From Prorocentrum cordatum (Eukaryota; Sar; Dinophyceae; Prorocentrales; Prorocentraceae): a stretch of 64,000 bases of DNA. The stretch is taken from contig CAUYUJ010003911.1 in NCBI GenBank assembly GCA_963575745.1, positions 1-64,000 of the forward strand. Reading direction: 5' to 3'. This document shows, one piece after another, positions 21,633 to 33,360 of the stretch (positions within the stretch are counted from its first letter, which is position 1; every line of letters begins with the position of its first letter). The position numbers and the translations under genes were made by a program. A model generated the notes under the pieces. That model was not told the DNA's origin. It made no database searches and saw nothing but the letters and a program-made list of their open reading frames with translations.

Positions 21633-22188
21633 GGCTATAGGGCTAAAGGGCTTTAGGGCAATTGGGCTACAGGGCTATGGGGCTATACGGCTATAGGGCT
21701 ATAGCACGATGGGGCTATAGGGCTATAGGGCTACAGGGCTACAGGGCTATAAGGCTATAAGGCTACAGAGCTATAGAGCTATAGGGCTATAGGGCTATAT
21801 GGAGTATAGGGTAATTAGGGCTATAGGGCTATAAGGCTGTAGGGCTATAAGGATATAAGGATATAGGGCTATTAGGCTATAAGGCTATAGAGCTTTAGGG
21901 CTATTGGGCTACCGGGCACTTCCGGGCACCCCCGGGCACCTCCAGGCCCCCCGGGCACCTGGGCAATCGGGCACCCGGGCACCCGGGCACCAGGGCACCC
22001 GGGCACCCCCAGGCACCCGGGCACCCGGGCACCCGGGCACCCAGGCCGGCCACCGAAATCGGCGGCCCACCTCACCTAACCATATGAATCAGCTAGGACC
22101 CTGGCAAGCTCTGATTGGGGAACAATGCAATGCCGACCAGGGGGGACCAACAATATAAAACAGGAGAAAAACCAGAATCATATTTTTT
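21633..22188. repeat. 8-bp satellite, GGGCTATA passing into GGGCACCC, first block
   Basis: GGGCTATA octamers (21633-21903) change over a few transitional units to GGGCACCC octamers (about 21912-22045). A short unique piece with GGCCACCGAAATCGGCGGCC and AATCAGCTAGGACCCTGGCA follows. Confidence 0.9.
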
Positions 22189-22738
22189 TAGGGCTATAGG
22201 GCTATAGGGTTATCGGGCTATAGGGCTATCGGGCTATAGGGCTATCGGGCTATAGGGCTATAATGCTATAGGACTGTGACCTATAGGGCCATAGGGCTAT
22301 AGGGCTATGGGGCTATACAGCTATATGGGCTATGGGGCTATAGGGCTATAGGGATATAAGGCTATTAGGGCTATAGGGATATAAGGCTATAGGGCTACAG
22401 GGCTATAGGGCTATACGGCTATAGGGCTATAGGGCTATAGGGCTACTGGGCTATTGGGCTATTGGGCTATTGGGCACCCCCGGGCACCCGGGCACCCCCA
22501 GGCACCCGGGCACCCGGGCACCTGGGCCCAGCCACCGAAATCGGCCACGCACCTCACCGGCCACCCGGGCACCCCGGCACCGCCGGGCACCCGGGCACCC
22601 GGGCACCCGGGCACCCGGGCCCGGCCACCGAAATCGGCGACCAACCTCACCTAACCCTTTAATCCGCTAGGACCCCTACAGAGGCAAGCTCTGATTGGGG
22701 AAACTCTGCTTCAGAAATCCGAATTCAACAGCAACATC
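22189..22738. repeat. 8-bp satellite, second block, same architecture
   Basis: GGGCTATA octamers (22190-22470) again pass into GGGCACCC octamers (about 22475-22620, interrupted by GCCACCGAAATCGGCCACGC). The same closing piece follows, with AATCCGCTAGGACCCC and GAGGCAAGCTCTGATTGGGG. The two blocks are a duplicated composite. Confidence 0.9.
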
Positions 22739-23385
22739 AACAATCATTTAAGAACTGGGGGCATACCTGCCGCGTGGCAGCCCCTGAAACAGGGGAAGAG
22801 AGGACGGACGGAAGGGGGAGGGCGAAGGATGGAGCGCGAGATTGGCAGGAGGGGGGCCAGGAGCAGTAAAACCGTGGCAGAACCAGACGGGCCCATCGGG
22901 CGGGTAGACCCTGACGGGCGGGTCGGGAGGCCAGGCCCAACCAGCCAGGTCGAGAAGGCGCGTTGCTGAAGCGTGAGCACTGCACGAATCGCGAAGGAGT
23001 CTCCAGCGATGGCGCGATTCACAAGTAAATCGCGAGAAAGGCCAAAGAGAGAGCGTGATTCCTGAGTGTCGAGGTCGTGGCTTCTGAATGAATGGCGAGC
23101 GCGTTCCATGCGAGAGCGCGATTCCTTCAGAAATTGTGAGAAGTCCCGCGCGAAAGCGCAATTTTGAAACAAATTGTGAAGAAGTATCAAGCGGGCGCCG
23201 TTGTTGTTGTAACTCGGGGGCCACCGGCCCAGTGTGGTGCCCTTGTAAAAAACAAGGTGCTAGCCCAGAGAGCAGAACTTCAATTGAAAAATACACTGGT
23301 TACCGGGCAGGGGGAGATCAACAATACGTATTCTTCTGAAATGAGACCTCAACAACAACAGCAGCAACAACAACAACAATAATTT
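22739..23385 (+). repeat. Family 2 modular repeat, copy c
   Basis: A truncated head (CAATCATTTAAGAACTGG near 22740) is followed by the CCGCGTGGCAGCCCCTGAAA block, ~41-bp units (22970-23180) with CGCGAGAAAGGCCAAAGAGA, a tail with GGGCGCCGTTGTTGTTGTAA (23192) and a CAA tract (23350-23378). Confidence 0.8.
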
Positions 23386-23628
23386 TAAGACTGTTCGCCC
23401 TTATATGCTCCAGTGTCCAATAACGCGTATTTCCCAAATCCTCGATACCCGCCCTCTTCGTCTTCGATCGAGCCCCTTTTGGGGGGTATACCTTTCTTCC
23501 CTGCAGGCCGGGCCCCGGCAAGCGGCGGGGCGGCCGCGGACCGTCGGCCTGGCCAGCGGCAGCGCTGATCGGCGGGGCGGCCGCGGACCGTCGACCCGAC
23601 CCCAAGAGGGACGGACAGGGGACCGACC

Positions 23629-23667
<39 letters not shown>

Positions 23668-24391
23668 TCGAAGACGACGGCGACGACGACGACGACGGCG
23701 ACGACGAGCGAAAGCGAGAGCGAGAGAGAACGACAGCAGGGCCACGAAGGGCACGAAGTAGGCCACGAAGGGCGACAGCGGGGACACGAAGGGAATGCGT
23801 ATGGGGCCACGAAGAGCGCGAACGAGCGGGGGCCACGAAGTGCAGATAATGCGGGGCCACAGAAGGCAACTATGGGGCCACTGAGGATAGCAACTGGGCC
23901 ACGTAGGACAGTGAGGGGGACACAAAGGGCGACAGCGGGGCCACGAAAGGCATGCACATGGGGCCACAACGGGCGCGACTCCTGGGTGCCTGGGTGTCGG
24001 GAGCGCGGCGCTTGGGCAAATTGCAGGGAATTCCAACGCAAGGCCATTCTTCAGCAAGTCGCAAGCAAGTCTCCAGCGAGAGCGCGACTCCAGAGCGCCG
24101 GAAGAGCGATTCCTGAATAAATTGTAAGGAAGTCCCAAGCGAGAGCGCGATTCCTTAATACAATGCGAGGAAGTCTCGGGCGGGAGCGGGGGTCCTGGCT
24201 AAATTGTAAGGAAGTCTCAAGCGGGAGCCGTTGTTGTTGTAACCCGGGGGCCAGGGGCCCAGTTTGAGCAGGAAGACTTTCCCTGTCAAAAAACAGGGTG
24301 CGAGCGTCGAGGGGCACACTTTGATTGAGAAACAACAGTATGCACCGGTGGGGGGGGATCAACACTAACTATTCTTCAGAAATGAAAATTC

Positions 24392-24472
<81 letters not shown>

Positions 24473-24476
24473 AATC
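23386..24476 (+). repeat. Family 2 modular repeat, copy d, left member of a tandem pair
   Basis: The head TTTTAAGACTGTTCGCCCTT (23383) leads into GC-rich DNA with CGGACCGTCGGCCTGGCCAG, a CGA tract (23626-23665) and GGCCACGAAGGG-type repeats (23735-23990). 41-bp units (24000-24220), the tail with GGGAGCCGTTGTTGTTGTAA (24222) and an AAC tract of about 27 units (24391-24471) follow. Copy e repeats this about 1.09 kb to the right with few changes. Confidence 0.9.
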
Positions 24477-24723
24477 ATTTTAAGACTGTTCGCCCTTATA
24501 TGCTCCAGTGTCCAATAACGCGTATTTCCCAAACCCTCCATACCCGCCCTCTTCGTCTTCGATCGAGCCCCTTTTGGGGGGTATACCTTTCTTCCCTGCA
24601 GGCCAGGCCCCGGCAAGCGGCGGGGCGGCCGCGGACCGTCGGCCTGGCCAGCGGCAGCGCTGATCGGCGGGGCGGCCGCGGACCGTCGACCCGACCCCAA
24701 GAGGAACGGACAGGGGACCGACC

Positions 24724-24762
<39 letters not shown>

Positions 24763-24767
24763 TCGAA

Positions 24768-24799
<32 letters not shown>

Positions 24800-25523
24800 G
24801 CGAAAGCGAGAGCGAGAGAGAACGACAGCAGGGCCACGAAGGGCACGAAGTAGGCCACGAAGGGCGACAGCGGGGACACGAAGGGAATGCGTATGGGGCC
24901 ACGAAGAGCGCGAACGAGCGGGGGCCACGAAGTGCAGATAATGCGGGGCCACAGAAGGCAACTATGAGGCCACTGAGGGTAGCAGCTGGGCCACGTAGGA
25001 CAATGAGGGGAACACACATGGCGACAGCGGGGCCACGAAGGGCATGCACATGGGGCCACAACGGGCGCGACTCCTGGGTGCCTGGGTGTCGGGAGCGCGG
25101 CGCTTGCGCAAATTGCAGGGAATTCCAACGCAAGGCCATTCTTCAGCAAGTTGCAAGCAAGTCTCCAGCGAGAGCGCGACTCCAGAGCTCCGGGAGAGCG
25201 ATTCCTGAATAAATTGTAAGGAAGTCCCAAGCGAGAGCGCGATTCCTGAATTCAATGCGAGGAAGTCTCGGGCGGGAGCGGGGGTCCTGGCTAAATTGTA
25301 AGGAAGTCTCAAGCGGGAGCCGTTGTTGTTGTAACCCGGGGGCCAGGGGGCCAGTTTGAGCAGGAAGACTTTCCCTGTCAAAAAACAGGGTGCGAGCGTC
25401 GAGGGGCACAGTTTGATTGAGAAAAAAAGAATATGCACCGGTGAGGGGGGATCAACAATAATTATTCGTCAGAAATGAGAATTCAGCAACAACAACAACA
25501 ACAATAACAATAACAATAACAGC

Positions 25524-25602
<79 letters not shown>

Positions 25603-25647
25603 ATAGTAGCAGCAACAACAACAACAACATCGACACCATCAATCAGT
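24477..25647 (+). repeat. Family 2 modular repeat, copy e, right member of the tandem pair
   Basis: The head at 24478 and the whole body match copy d nearly base for base with an offset of 1092-1095 bp. Differences are scattered substitutions and CGA-tract length. An AAC/CAG array (25485-25640) ends the copy. Open frames here are duplicated repeat translations, not genes. Confidence 0.9.
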
Positions 25648-26370
25648 TTAAGACTGTTCGCTCCGATCTGCTCGTGTACCACTCAGCACATCTATCCCAA
25701 ACCCTCGGTACCCGCCCTCTTCGTCTCGATCGTCCCCCATTGAGTGCATATCTTCCTCACCTGCCGCGTGCATTTGGCGCAGCCCCTGAAACAGGGGAAG
25801 AGGGGACGGATGGAAGGGAGAGGGAGAAGGATGGAGCACGAGAGAGACTAGCAGGAAGGGGGCCAGGAGCAGAAAACACGTGGCAAAACCAGACGGGCCC
25901 GTCGGGTGGGCAGACACTAGCGGGCGGGTCGGGAAGGCGGGCCCAACCAGCCAGGTCGAGAAGCGGGTTGCTGAAGCGTGAGCCCTGCATGAATCGCGAG
26001 GACGTCTCGAGCGATAGCGCGATTCCCAAGTCGCGAGAAAGGCAAAAGCGAAAGCGTAATTCCTGAGTGTCGAGGGCGCGGCGTCAGAATAAATTGCGAG
26101 GAAGTCCCACGCGAAAGCGCGATTCCTGCATGAATGGTGAAGAAATCCCGCGCGAGAGCGCGATTTTGGAAGATAAGTTGTGAGGAAATATCCAGCGGGA
26201 GCCGTTGTTGTTGTTGTAACTCGGGGGCCAAAGACACGATTTGAGCAGGGAGACTTCCCCACATAAAAGAACATGGTGCGAGCCCCGATGGGGGCACTTC
26301 AACTGAAAAACACAATGTGCACAGGTGGGGGGGGGGGGGGGGGGTCAAAAGTAATCGTTATTCAAAAATG
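25648..26370 (+). repeat. Family 2 modular repeat, copy f
   Basis: The head TTTAAGACTGTTCGCTCCGA (25647) is followed by the CCCTCGGTACCCGCCCTCTT block, 41-bp units (25970-26190), the tail with GGGAGCCGTTGTTGTTG (26198) and a G run of about 20 (26324-26343). Confidence 0.85.
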
Positions 26371-26771
26371 AGAGTTCAACAACAAGAACAAAAAAAAACA
26401 ACAACAGCAGCAACAACAACAACAATAACAACAACAGCAACAACACCAAAGGACAAACTCATTAAGAGGAGGAGGGGAAGAGACGACGGAGAAGTAGGAG
26501 GAGCAGGCGGCAAAAGAGGAACAACACCAGGGGAGGAGAAGGAGAAGGAGGACCACCAAGACATTCTGGTGAAGGAGCATCAGCGGCAAGATTGGGAGGG
26601 CCCCCCCCCCCGAAGAATTGCAAGTCCCCCTGCAACCAGCTGGCCTTGTCTAGCTGGGCCTGCTCGTCCATCTGTTTCCGCTGGCGCTCAAACTCCTCGG
26701 AAGTCCCCCATCCTCCTCTTCCCCCACCTCCTCCTCCGCCTCCGTCTCCTCACCATCATCATCCTCACCAC

Positions 26772-26833
<62 letters not shown>

Positions 26834-27410
26834 CCAGCATCACCCTCCAGAACAATAGCATCTTAAGCATCATCGTCAACATCATCATCATGATCATCAT
26901 CATATTCATCATCATCATCACCATCATCATCGACAACAGCATCATCGACATCAGAATCAGCATCATCGTTGTAGTATCATCATCATGATCACCAACGGCG
27001 GCAGCATCATCATAATTACCATCCTCATCAACAACATCATCATCCTCATTATCATCCCCGTCGTCATCGCCATCGTCGTCATCAACAGCATCATCAGCAC
27101 AGTAATAATAACCATAATACTAAAACAACTCAATGTTAGTAGTACGAATGATAAGGATAGCAATAATACGAATGAGGGAGAAAATAATATTACTAACAAT
27201 GGTAGTCATACTCATCATCATCATCATCATCAGCATCATCATCATCATCATCAGCATCATCATCATCATCATAATCATCCTCGTCATCGTCATCGTCGTC
27301 ATTATCATCATCATTATCATCATCAGCCTCATCATCATCATCAGCAGCATCATCATTGTATTCATCATCATCGTCATCATCATCAGCATCACCAGAATCG
27401 GTCGTTGTGC
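26371..27410. repeat. AAC tract, spacer and long ATC arrays
   Basis: An AAC tract (26378-26440) and a unique piece (26450-26740) precede a long ATC domain (26750-27400). Pure stretches lie at 26774-26834 and 27210-27275, with AT-richer interruptions at 27100-27200. No gene is recognised. Confidence 0.85.
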
Positions 27411-29040
27411 ATCGATCGCACGCCACTGCGGGCTAGACACCGCTACTCAACCTGGTAACCATATTCACAACTCCAGGTTGAATGTGAAATACGGCTACCG
27501 AGTCACACCGCAGGTGGCACGAAGGAGCTAATCATATTCATGGCGTCCTTGTGGCACCGAAAACTGAAGCGCCCACAATTCAACATTATCTGTGGCACGG
27601 GCTCGCTACTGACCGACTCGATTGTGCCTTAAAGCTGAGCTCATGTCCCTTCTGCTGGAAGCGTCACGCGAACAACAATATTTGAACTGATACCAATTAT
27701 TCGCGAACGCAGCACCCATGTGCAAAGCGCACGAGGAGTACACTTGCACTACGCGGTGCTTGCACCGCATATCATTCCCCACCATGCCTCCTCCTCAACC
27801 CCTCGTCACCGTTCTCCTCCTCCTCCTCCTTCTCCTACTATCCTCCTCCTCCTCCTCCTCCTCCTCCTCCTCCTCCTCCTCCTCCTCCTCCTCCTCCTCA
27901 CTAGTATCGCAATCACCAGGCGACAAGTATAACCACGAACGGAATTCATGATGGCAACAAGAGTCACCGTCCAGCCCCATTGCAAGACTAATGGGTTGCG
28001 CGGCAAAGGTTGATACCAAGTGATCAGCAGTCTTGGCAAATTCAAGCATTCAATGTCGCAAAACTATTGCTTTTTGGCCTTAGCCAGCGCATGAGCCAAT
28101 CGGCCAGCCAACCAGCCAACCGGCCGACCAGTCAACCAGCAAGCCAGCAACCCTTTTCAAAATAGAGTTCACAAGAAAACCAAGAACGCCGAAAGACGCA
28201 TCCACGCCGACTGCCCCCACGCCACGAAGTCAGAAAAGGGGGCGCCAGCGGGACACGGCAAAACCGTTTAGAATGTGACGTTAAAATGCATTGCCCACAT
28301 GATATGTGAAACCAAAGCTCCTGACCATCATGAGAGATTTCCGCCTTTTCCTGCTTTTGCAGCGCACTTCACATTCTGGATTCGCCACCACGGGCGGCAC
28401 GTGGCGTGGATTTGCAGCGAGCAGACGCCACCCGCGCAGGCAGCCATGAGCATACAATGACCAAGTCTGCTCGGCACAGGGAGGGGAAGACTGCGAGCAG
28501 AGGAAAAAAACGCGTGCTCCACCAGACAAGCAACCTAGGAGAAGGGGGGAGGAAGGGCGAAGGGCCAACTGGGAGCAGGACGGGGGAAGGGGAGGGGAGG
28601 TGCCGCAGAAGCAGTGGCGTGGTGCAGCTGGTCTTTGGCGGCAAATGCGCCTGGCATCGCTGACTGTTGAATCGGTCGGATCTTCGCAGCGTTGGCGGTG
28701 GTAACCCTCTTCTTCTCACAGCACTCTGCCACATCCAGTCTTGCCCATGGGCTGCCACCCCATCACCCAGTGTGCTCCTGCGCCAGCCCCGTTTGTTCAT
28801 TGTCGCTGGGTCGCTCCCACGACTTCGCTGGGCCGACTCCCCAAACTGCAATTTGCCACCAAGCCCCTGCCCTCAGATTTAGCTGGATACCGCGAAAAGT
28901 GCAGACACGCGCATTACATCTGAACTCGGACATGCTACCATGACGACAAAAACGAAACATGGCTGCTATGCTTCCCGCTGCACTGCTCTGGCTTAAGGGC
29001 CGCGGCACAGGGGAAGAAAGTGATACAGGGGCATCATCAA
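27411..29040. other. Mostly unique spacer with a TCC tract, no recognised gene
   Basis: The 9-bp inverted repeat TCAACCTGG/CCAGGTTGA (27447-27455 and 27473-27481) could form a hairpin. A TCC tract lies at 27785-27900. CCAGCCAA-type short repeats occur at 28095-28150. The stretch 28200-29040 is unique, and its open frames on both strands carry no domain I recognise. Confidence 0.6.
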
Positions 29041-30997
29041 AGTGCATGCTGAGAGCTGCACGGGGGAAACGGGGGAGGGCGAAAGGGGGGAGGGGGGGCC
29101 AGGCGGGAGGAGAAGGGGGAGAGGCCGGGGGCGAAGGAGGGAGGGGGGCGGGGGAAGGGGGATGGGAGCGGAGGAAGGGGGGAGGGGGGCAAGGGGGACT
29201 GGGGGAGGGGACCGGGGGATGGGGGGCGGGGAAAGAAGGCAGTGGACGGGGAAGAGGGGCAGGAAACAGGGTGCCGAGGAACTGGGGAGGGGGGGAACGG
29301 GGAGGGGGAGAGCTGCACGTGGCAGGCGGGAGGGGAGAGGACGGGGGGGGGGAGGGGGGGGGAAAGGGGCGAGCCCTGCCTCGGCGACTGCCCCCAAAAA
29401 AAGCGGAAGAGTACCCGAATGGGGCGAAAGTGCCTGGATGCTCCTCGTCACGAAACAGAGAGAGGTCGCTCCTGCATTCTGTGCTCGTTCTTCGAGACCT
29501 CTAAAATCTCCTCGCCCCCACCCTCTTTGTCGCGCTCACCGCACTTTTTGAGCACGTCGGAACTGACGATGCAGCCCTGCCAAGACGACTGTCAGTGCAT
29601 GATTCCTCTGTCGAACTTGGCCACTCACTGTATCAGATGTCCAGCGCTCCTCATGTTCACCCTCCTTGTACGAACACTTCCTTTTCGATTCGACCTGAAC
29701 GAAGCTCGGAGGGCAGCTGATGGATCCACCAGTGCACTCAACGGAGCAGAGGAAGGCTCGGCCACATATGTAACCCGAGGAGGGAGACGGAAGCGAGGGA
29801 CGAGGAGAGGGAGGCGCAGGGACAAGACAAGGACAAGGAGAAGGATGACGAGGAGGAGCAGGACAAGCGAAAAGTGGAGAGGGATGAGAAGACGGAGAAG
29901 CAGGATCAGGAGGAAGGCGGAGATGAGGAGAAGGACCAGAAGGAGTCGGAGGAGGAAGAGGACCAGATGAGGGAAGAGGAGGGGGAGGAGGAGGCGAAGT
30001 AGAAGGAGCAGGAGAAGGATGAGTTGGAGGAGGACTGGGCGGGGAGGATGAGGAGACAGAACAGAAGGAGTACGAGGATGCCTGCGTGGGGGGGGGAAGA
30101 AATAGGAAGAGAAGCAGAAGGGGGAGCAGCAGCCGCAGGCAGGAGGAGCGGGAAGTTGTTAGATGGCGACCCATCTATTGGTTGGTATCTGCTTTCAGTG
30201 TGTTGCATCGTGTTAGCTTGCACCGCGTGGCGCTAGGAGCGAGGAGTAAACGCATGGTGAACATCCTGGTGTCTGGGACTGCACAGCTGGAGGGGCAGCG
30301 GGAAATGGAGGGGGAAGTGGAGGGGGAGGCCGACGATGGGGGGTAGTGGCACGGGAGGTGGGAGGAGGGCGGCAGGGAGGAGAGAGAGGGAGGGGCAGAG
30401 GGAGGGACAGAGGGAGGAAGGGAGGGAGGGAGGGAGCAGGCAGGAGCAGAAGAGAGGATGAGGAGAAGGAAGCTATAGGCCCCGGCCAGCAGACCCCTCC
30501 CCCCTCTGGGGGTCCCCTCCCCCTCTGGGGGTCCCCTCCCCTCTGGGGGTCCCACCCCCGGGAGACCGCCCAGTCTGGGGGGCGGCGGAGGTGTTTGCCA
30601 GCTCCCGATCATTTTGTTCGGGGCGGCGCTCGGGAAGACCCGCGTCCGCCGCCAGAGGAGAAAGAGGAAGAGGAGGCAGGAGAGGAGGGAGAAGGAGGGA
30701 GCAGAGATTACCATCGCAGAGGATCACCAGGCCCAACAATGTGAGCAGACACGTGCAGCAACTGAGCTCATCTGGCTCTAATCTGGGCAGAGGCCTGCTC
30801 TAACTTCGAGCCTGGAAGACCCGTCGGCGGCTGCTTGCCACTGGGGCATCCGGAACACTCACAACGGGCCTGTCGGACACGACTCGGGTAACATGCGCGC
30901 GCGAACTGAACCCCATCCGAGAGGAGCAGAAGAAGGCAGAGACAACGGCGGTGTGGAGGAGGAGGAGGAGGAGGAGGAGGAGGAGGAGTAGAAGGCG
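29041..30997. repeat. Purine-rich tracts and an 18-bp direct repeat, no recognised gene
   Basis: G-rich DNA (29060-29380) is followed by unique sequence (29390-29760), then a long GGA/GAA-rich tract (29770-30130) and another G/A-rich tract (30290-30470). CTCTGGGGGTCCCCTCCC is repeated in tandem three to four times at 30495-30560. A GGA tract (30955-30990) touches the left LTR of the copia element. Confidence 0.75.
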
Positions 30998-31201
30998 TGC
31001 AGTGGCACGTAGAAGCGGCGGCAGCGGGATGAGGAAGGAACCTCTCTTTCAGTCAGTGCGTGCTCGAATCCACAGCTATGACGCGTCTTGAGCCATACAG
31101 CAGTTACGGCACATATGAACTCCTCAGATGAGATGTATGTACGCTTCTGGTGAACACGCACACTTCGGGGGACCTGACTTAACTCTCTCAGAAAAGTAAC
31201 A
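30998..31201 (-). repeat. 3' LTR of the copia element
   Basis: Read on the minus strand it begins TGTTACTTTTCTGAGAGAG and ends ...GCCACTGCA, giving TG...CA termini. It aligns along its length with 40356-40562. I see no clear polypurine tract just inside it (the minus strand reads ATCACGATAAGT before TGTT). Confidence 0.85.
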
Positions 31202-31494
31202 ACTTATCGTGATGGCTTAAGCTGCAAAGTTCTGGCTTTGATTTAACACAGTCACTGTACGACGGCAGGAGGAAGGGAGAGAACTATACATAAGGTTAAC
31301 GATACAACGGCGGTGGCACAGACGATAGCAGCAACAAGCAGCAAGCTGGCTTTAGTTCAAGAATGTGAGCATCACGTACATCAGCTTAGCGACGGACTCG
31401 CCCGCAATGACGAACCCGATATACTCGTAGCCGTTTTCTTCGTGCTGGAATCATGTCGTAACGCACAACTGCCTTGGCTGAGCGCATTCATGAC

Positions 31495-32178
31495 CTAAAA
31501 CCTTGAAATATTGCCCTTGGTCAGACCGTCACGCAGCCCGTTAAACCTTGAAGTACTCTCTCTCGGATCGATCCATGCCAACTCCGTGATGATACTGCGG
31601 TCCAACCACTCACGTACTTTCATCACCGTGTAGGCCAGGCAGCGCTCAGTAGGTAACTGAACCTCCGTCGCCGTGCAGGCCTTGAAGAAACCCTCGCTGT
31701 CCGTGAACGCGATGACCTTCCTGCTGAAACGTCCCTGCTCTGCGCATCCGGCAAGTGTCGCGCAGAAGCTAGGTCCCATATCTATATCATGAGCAAGCCC
31801 GTCAATCACAATACACATAGAGGCTGCGTCGCCGACAGCCCCGGCCTCGGCACTGCACGTGTTCCGGTTCACTCTGGACTGCTTCTTGATGGTCGTCGCG
31901 AACACGTGGAACAAGCCGCCAATATTTTCATGCGCTCGCTGACAAATACACATGACGTCTGCTCGAAGTGCGATGCAATCTGGCTCATCCGCTCGACATG
32001 CTAACTCCACGATACAGTACAGCGCTGATGCGCCCTCGAACGATGCGTAGCGAATGCTGGGATGATGAATCCACCTGGGGCTCAAGCTCAGCATTTCCGC
32101 GCGCTTGTGCTTTAACTGATTGGCACTCCTCTGGCAGAGCCCAACGAATCCTTGAACCTCTGGTCTCCATTGCGCCAC
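31495..32178 (-). pseudogene. Copia RNase H domain and pol C-terminus
   Basis: This 227-codon minus-strand frame is the best-kept part of the element. It contains SRVNRNTCSAEAGAV (the family's S...S..EAE..A motif with catalytic Glu), VIAFTDSEGFFKA (second catalytic Asp region) and, at the C-terminus, ITELAWIDPRESTSRFNGLRDGLTKG. This last matches the W+......ADxLTK end of copia RNase H. A stop follows at 31495-31497. The N-terminal part (first catalytic Asp) lies in the preceding region and I cannot place it confidently. RNase H degrades the RNA template during first-strand synthesis. Confidence 0.75.
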
Positions 32179-32334
32179 CCACGATAAGTATCCGAGAAGA
32201 CTTCGCTACAACGCGTGTAGCTCCATGCTCAGATCGTCCTCTGGTCGATGCGAGGAATGAAAGCGCAACGGTATAAATCGAAGTGCTTTGATGCAGTTCC
32301 ACTGGTGAGTGCACACTGCCTTCATGCATTCGGA

Positions 32335-33360
32335 TTACTGATGCTCTACGCCGAGGTAGGTGAGCGAATGATGACGCTTACTGCCCTCATCGAATGCCTT
32401 CTCAAGTGCTCGCCAAAGATCCTCACGCGCAGTGGTTCTCGACGATCCTTTCATGTCGTCCAGATGACCACAAACCAATGAAACACACTTGCCCTGATTG
32501 CCATGCATCAGGTACAGCTTGTTGCCAGTCGCGCTGGGGATATGCTTGGTCGCGGTCACCACTTGCGCCAATTTCAATGCGAACAATCTCGGCGCGCCCT
32601 TCAGGCCCCGGGTTGGTCGTCGAATGCGTAGGCAGTGTTTGTCCTGATCAAAACTTTCCCTACCTTTGAGGGCCCTCAGAACCCATGCCGTCTTGAAACC
32701 CGCAATGAGCTGCACTTGCCAGGTGAGGCCGTCGGTGGCTCTCTGATTGATCTCGCCAAAAGATATCCAACGCCCAGAGATAGCAGCGATTTTGACAAGC
32801 ATGGCCGTTCACGACTCGAGCACTGTTCCTGGCGGCCGTTCTCCACCTGTGACTGCCGACCACTGAAACCTCTCAACGCCCATCTGCCTTTGACGTCGCG
32901 CTGCCCCCTGCCATCAATGACCATGATCTCACACTTGAAGACCCAGGCGCCGTCTAGGAGGTTCGTCGTGCCCCGCTTCAGCGCGATGCCAACGCCCTCA
33001 AACTCAAGCTACTGCTGCAACTCGCGCCTCATGGAATGGATGACCTGATTGCGATTATGACGCTGATCCTCTGCACAGAGGTTGCGCAGGTCTCGCTTGA
33101 TGGCTTGACGGACCAGCTTCGCCTTGGGCAGGAAGTGAACCGGATCATAGCCGGCAGACAACGGTTGCGCGGTGCGAACCCCCAAGTTGGCGATGCACCG
33201 AGATAAAGCAAATTCTGCCGCTGATTCTTCTCCGTTGGGACTGATCTCCGCGTCGTCACATGGCAAACCACATCACGCACTGACTGTTGCGCTGGAGGTT
33301 CGAAGTACTCGAAATCCGCCTGGTGGAAATAAGCCAGCTTGATGAACGCCCTGAGCATGG
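32335..33360 (-). pseudogene. Copia reverse transcriptase, frameshifted
   Basis: Pieces of a copia RT are spread over several minus-strand frames. WVFKCEIMVIDGRG and KGRWALRGF (near 32945-32860) correspond to the fingers motif W+.K....G....+ARLVARGF. TDGLTWQVQLIAG, GLKGAPRLFALKL (near 32570; family YGLKQAPR.W) and CGHLDDMKGSS (near 32470; family YVDDL) give the palm, with the two Asp of motif C kept. LTYLGVEHQ (32360-32335) matches the post-palm FLG signature. Two or more frameshifts separate these. The upstream part (33360-33000) is only loosely recognisable. Confidence 0.75.

Noticed and set aside
23385-25230. Duplicated 220- and 245-codon minus-strand frames (RNSLQFAQAPRSR-like text)
   Set aside because: They are translations of GGCCACGAAGGG and CGA repeats in family 2. 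Conservation between them reflects the recent DNA duplication.
27447-27481. 9-bp hairpin as a terminator
   Set aside because: No gene ends nearby and there is no T tract; an intrinsic terminator is not expected in a nuclear genome.
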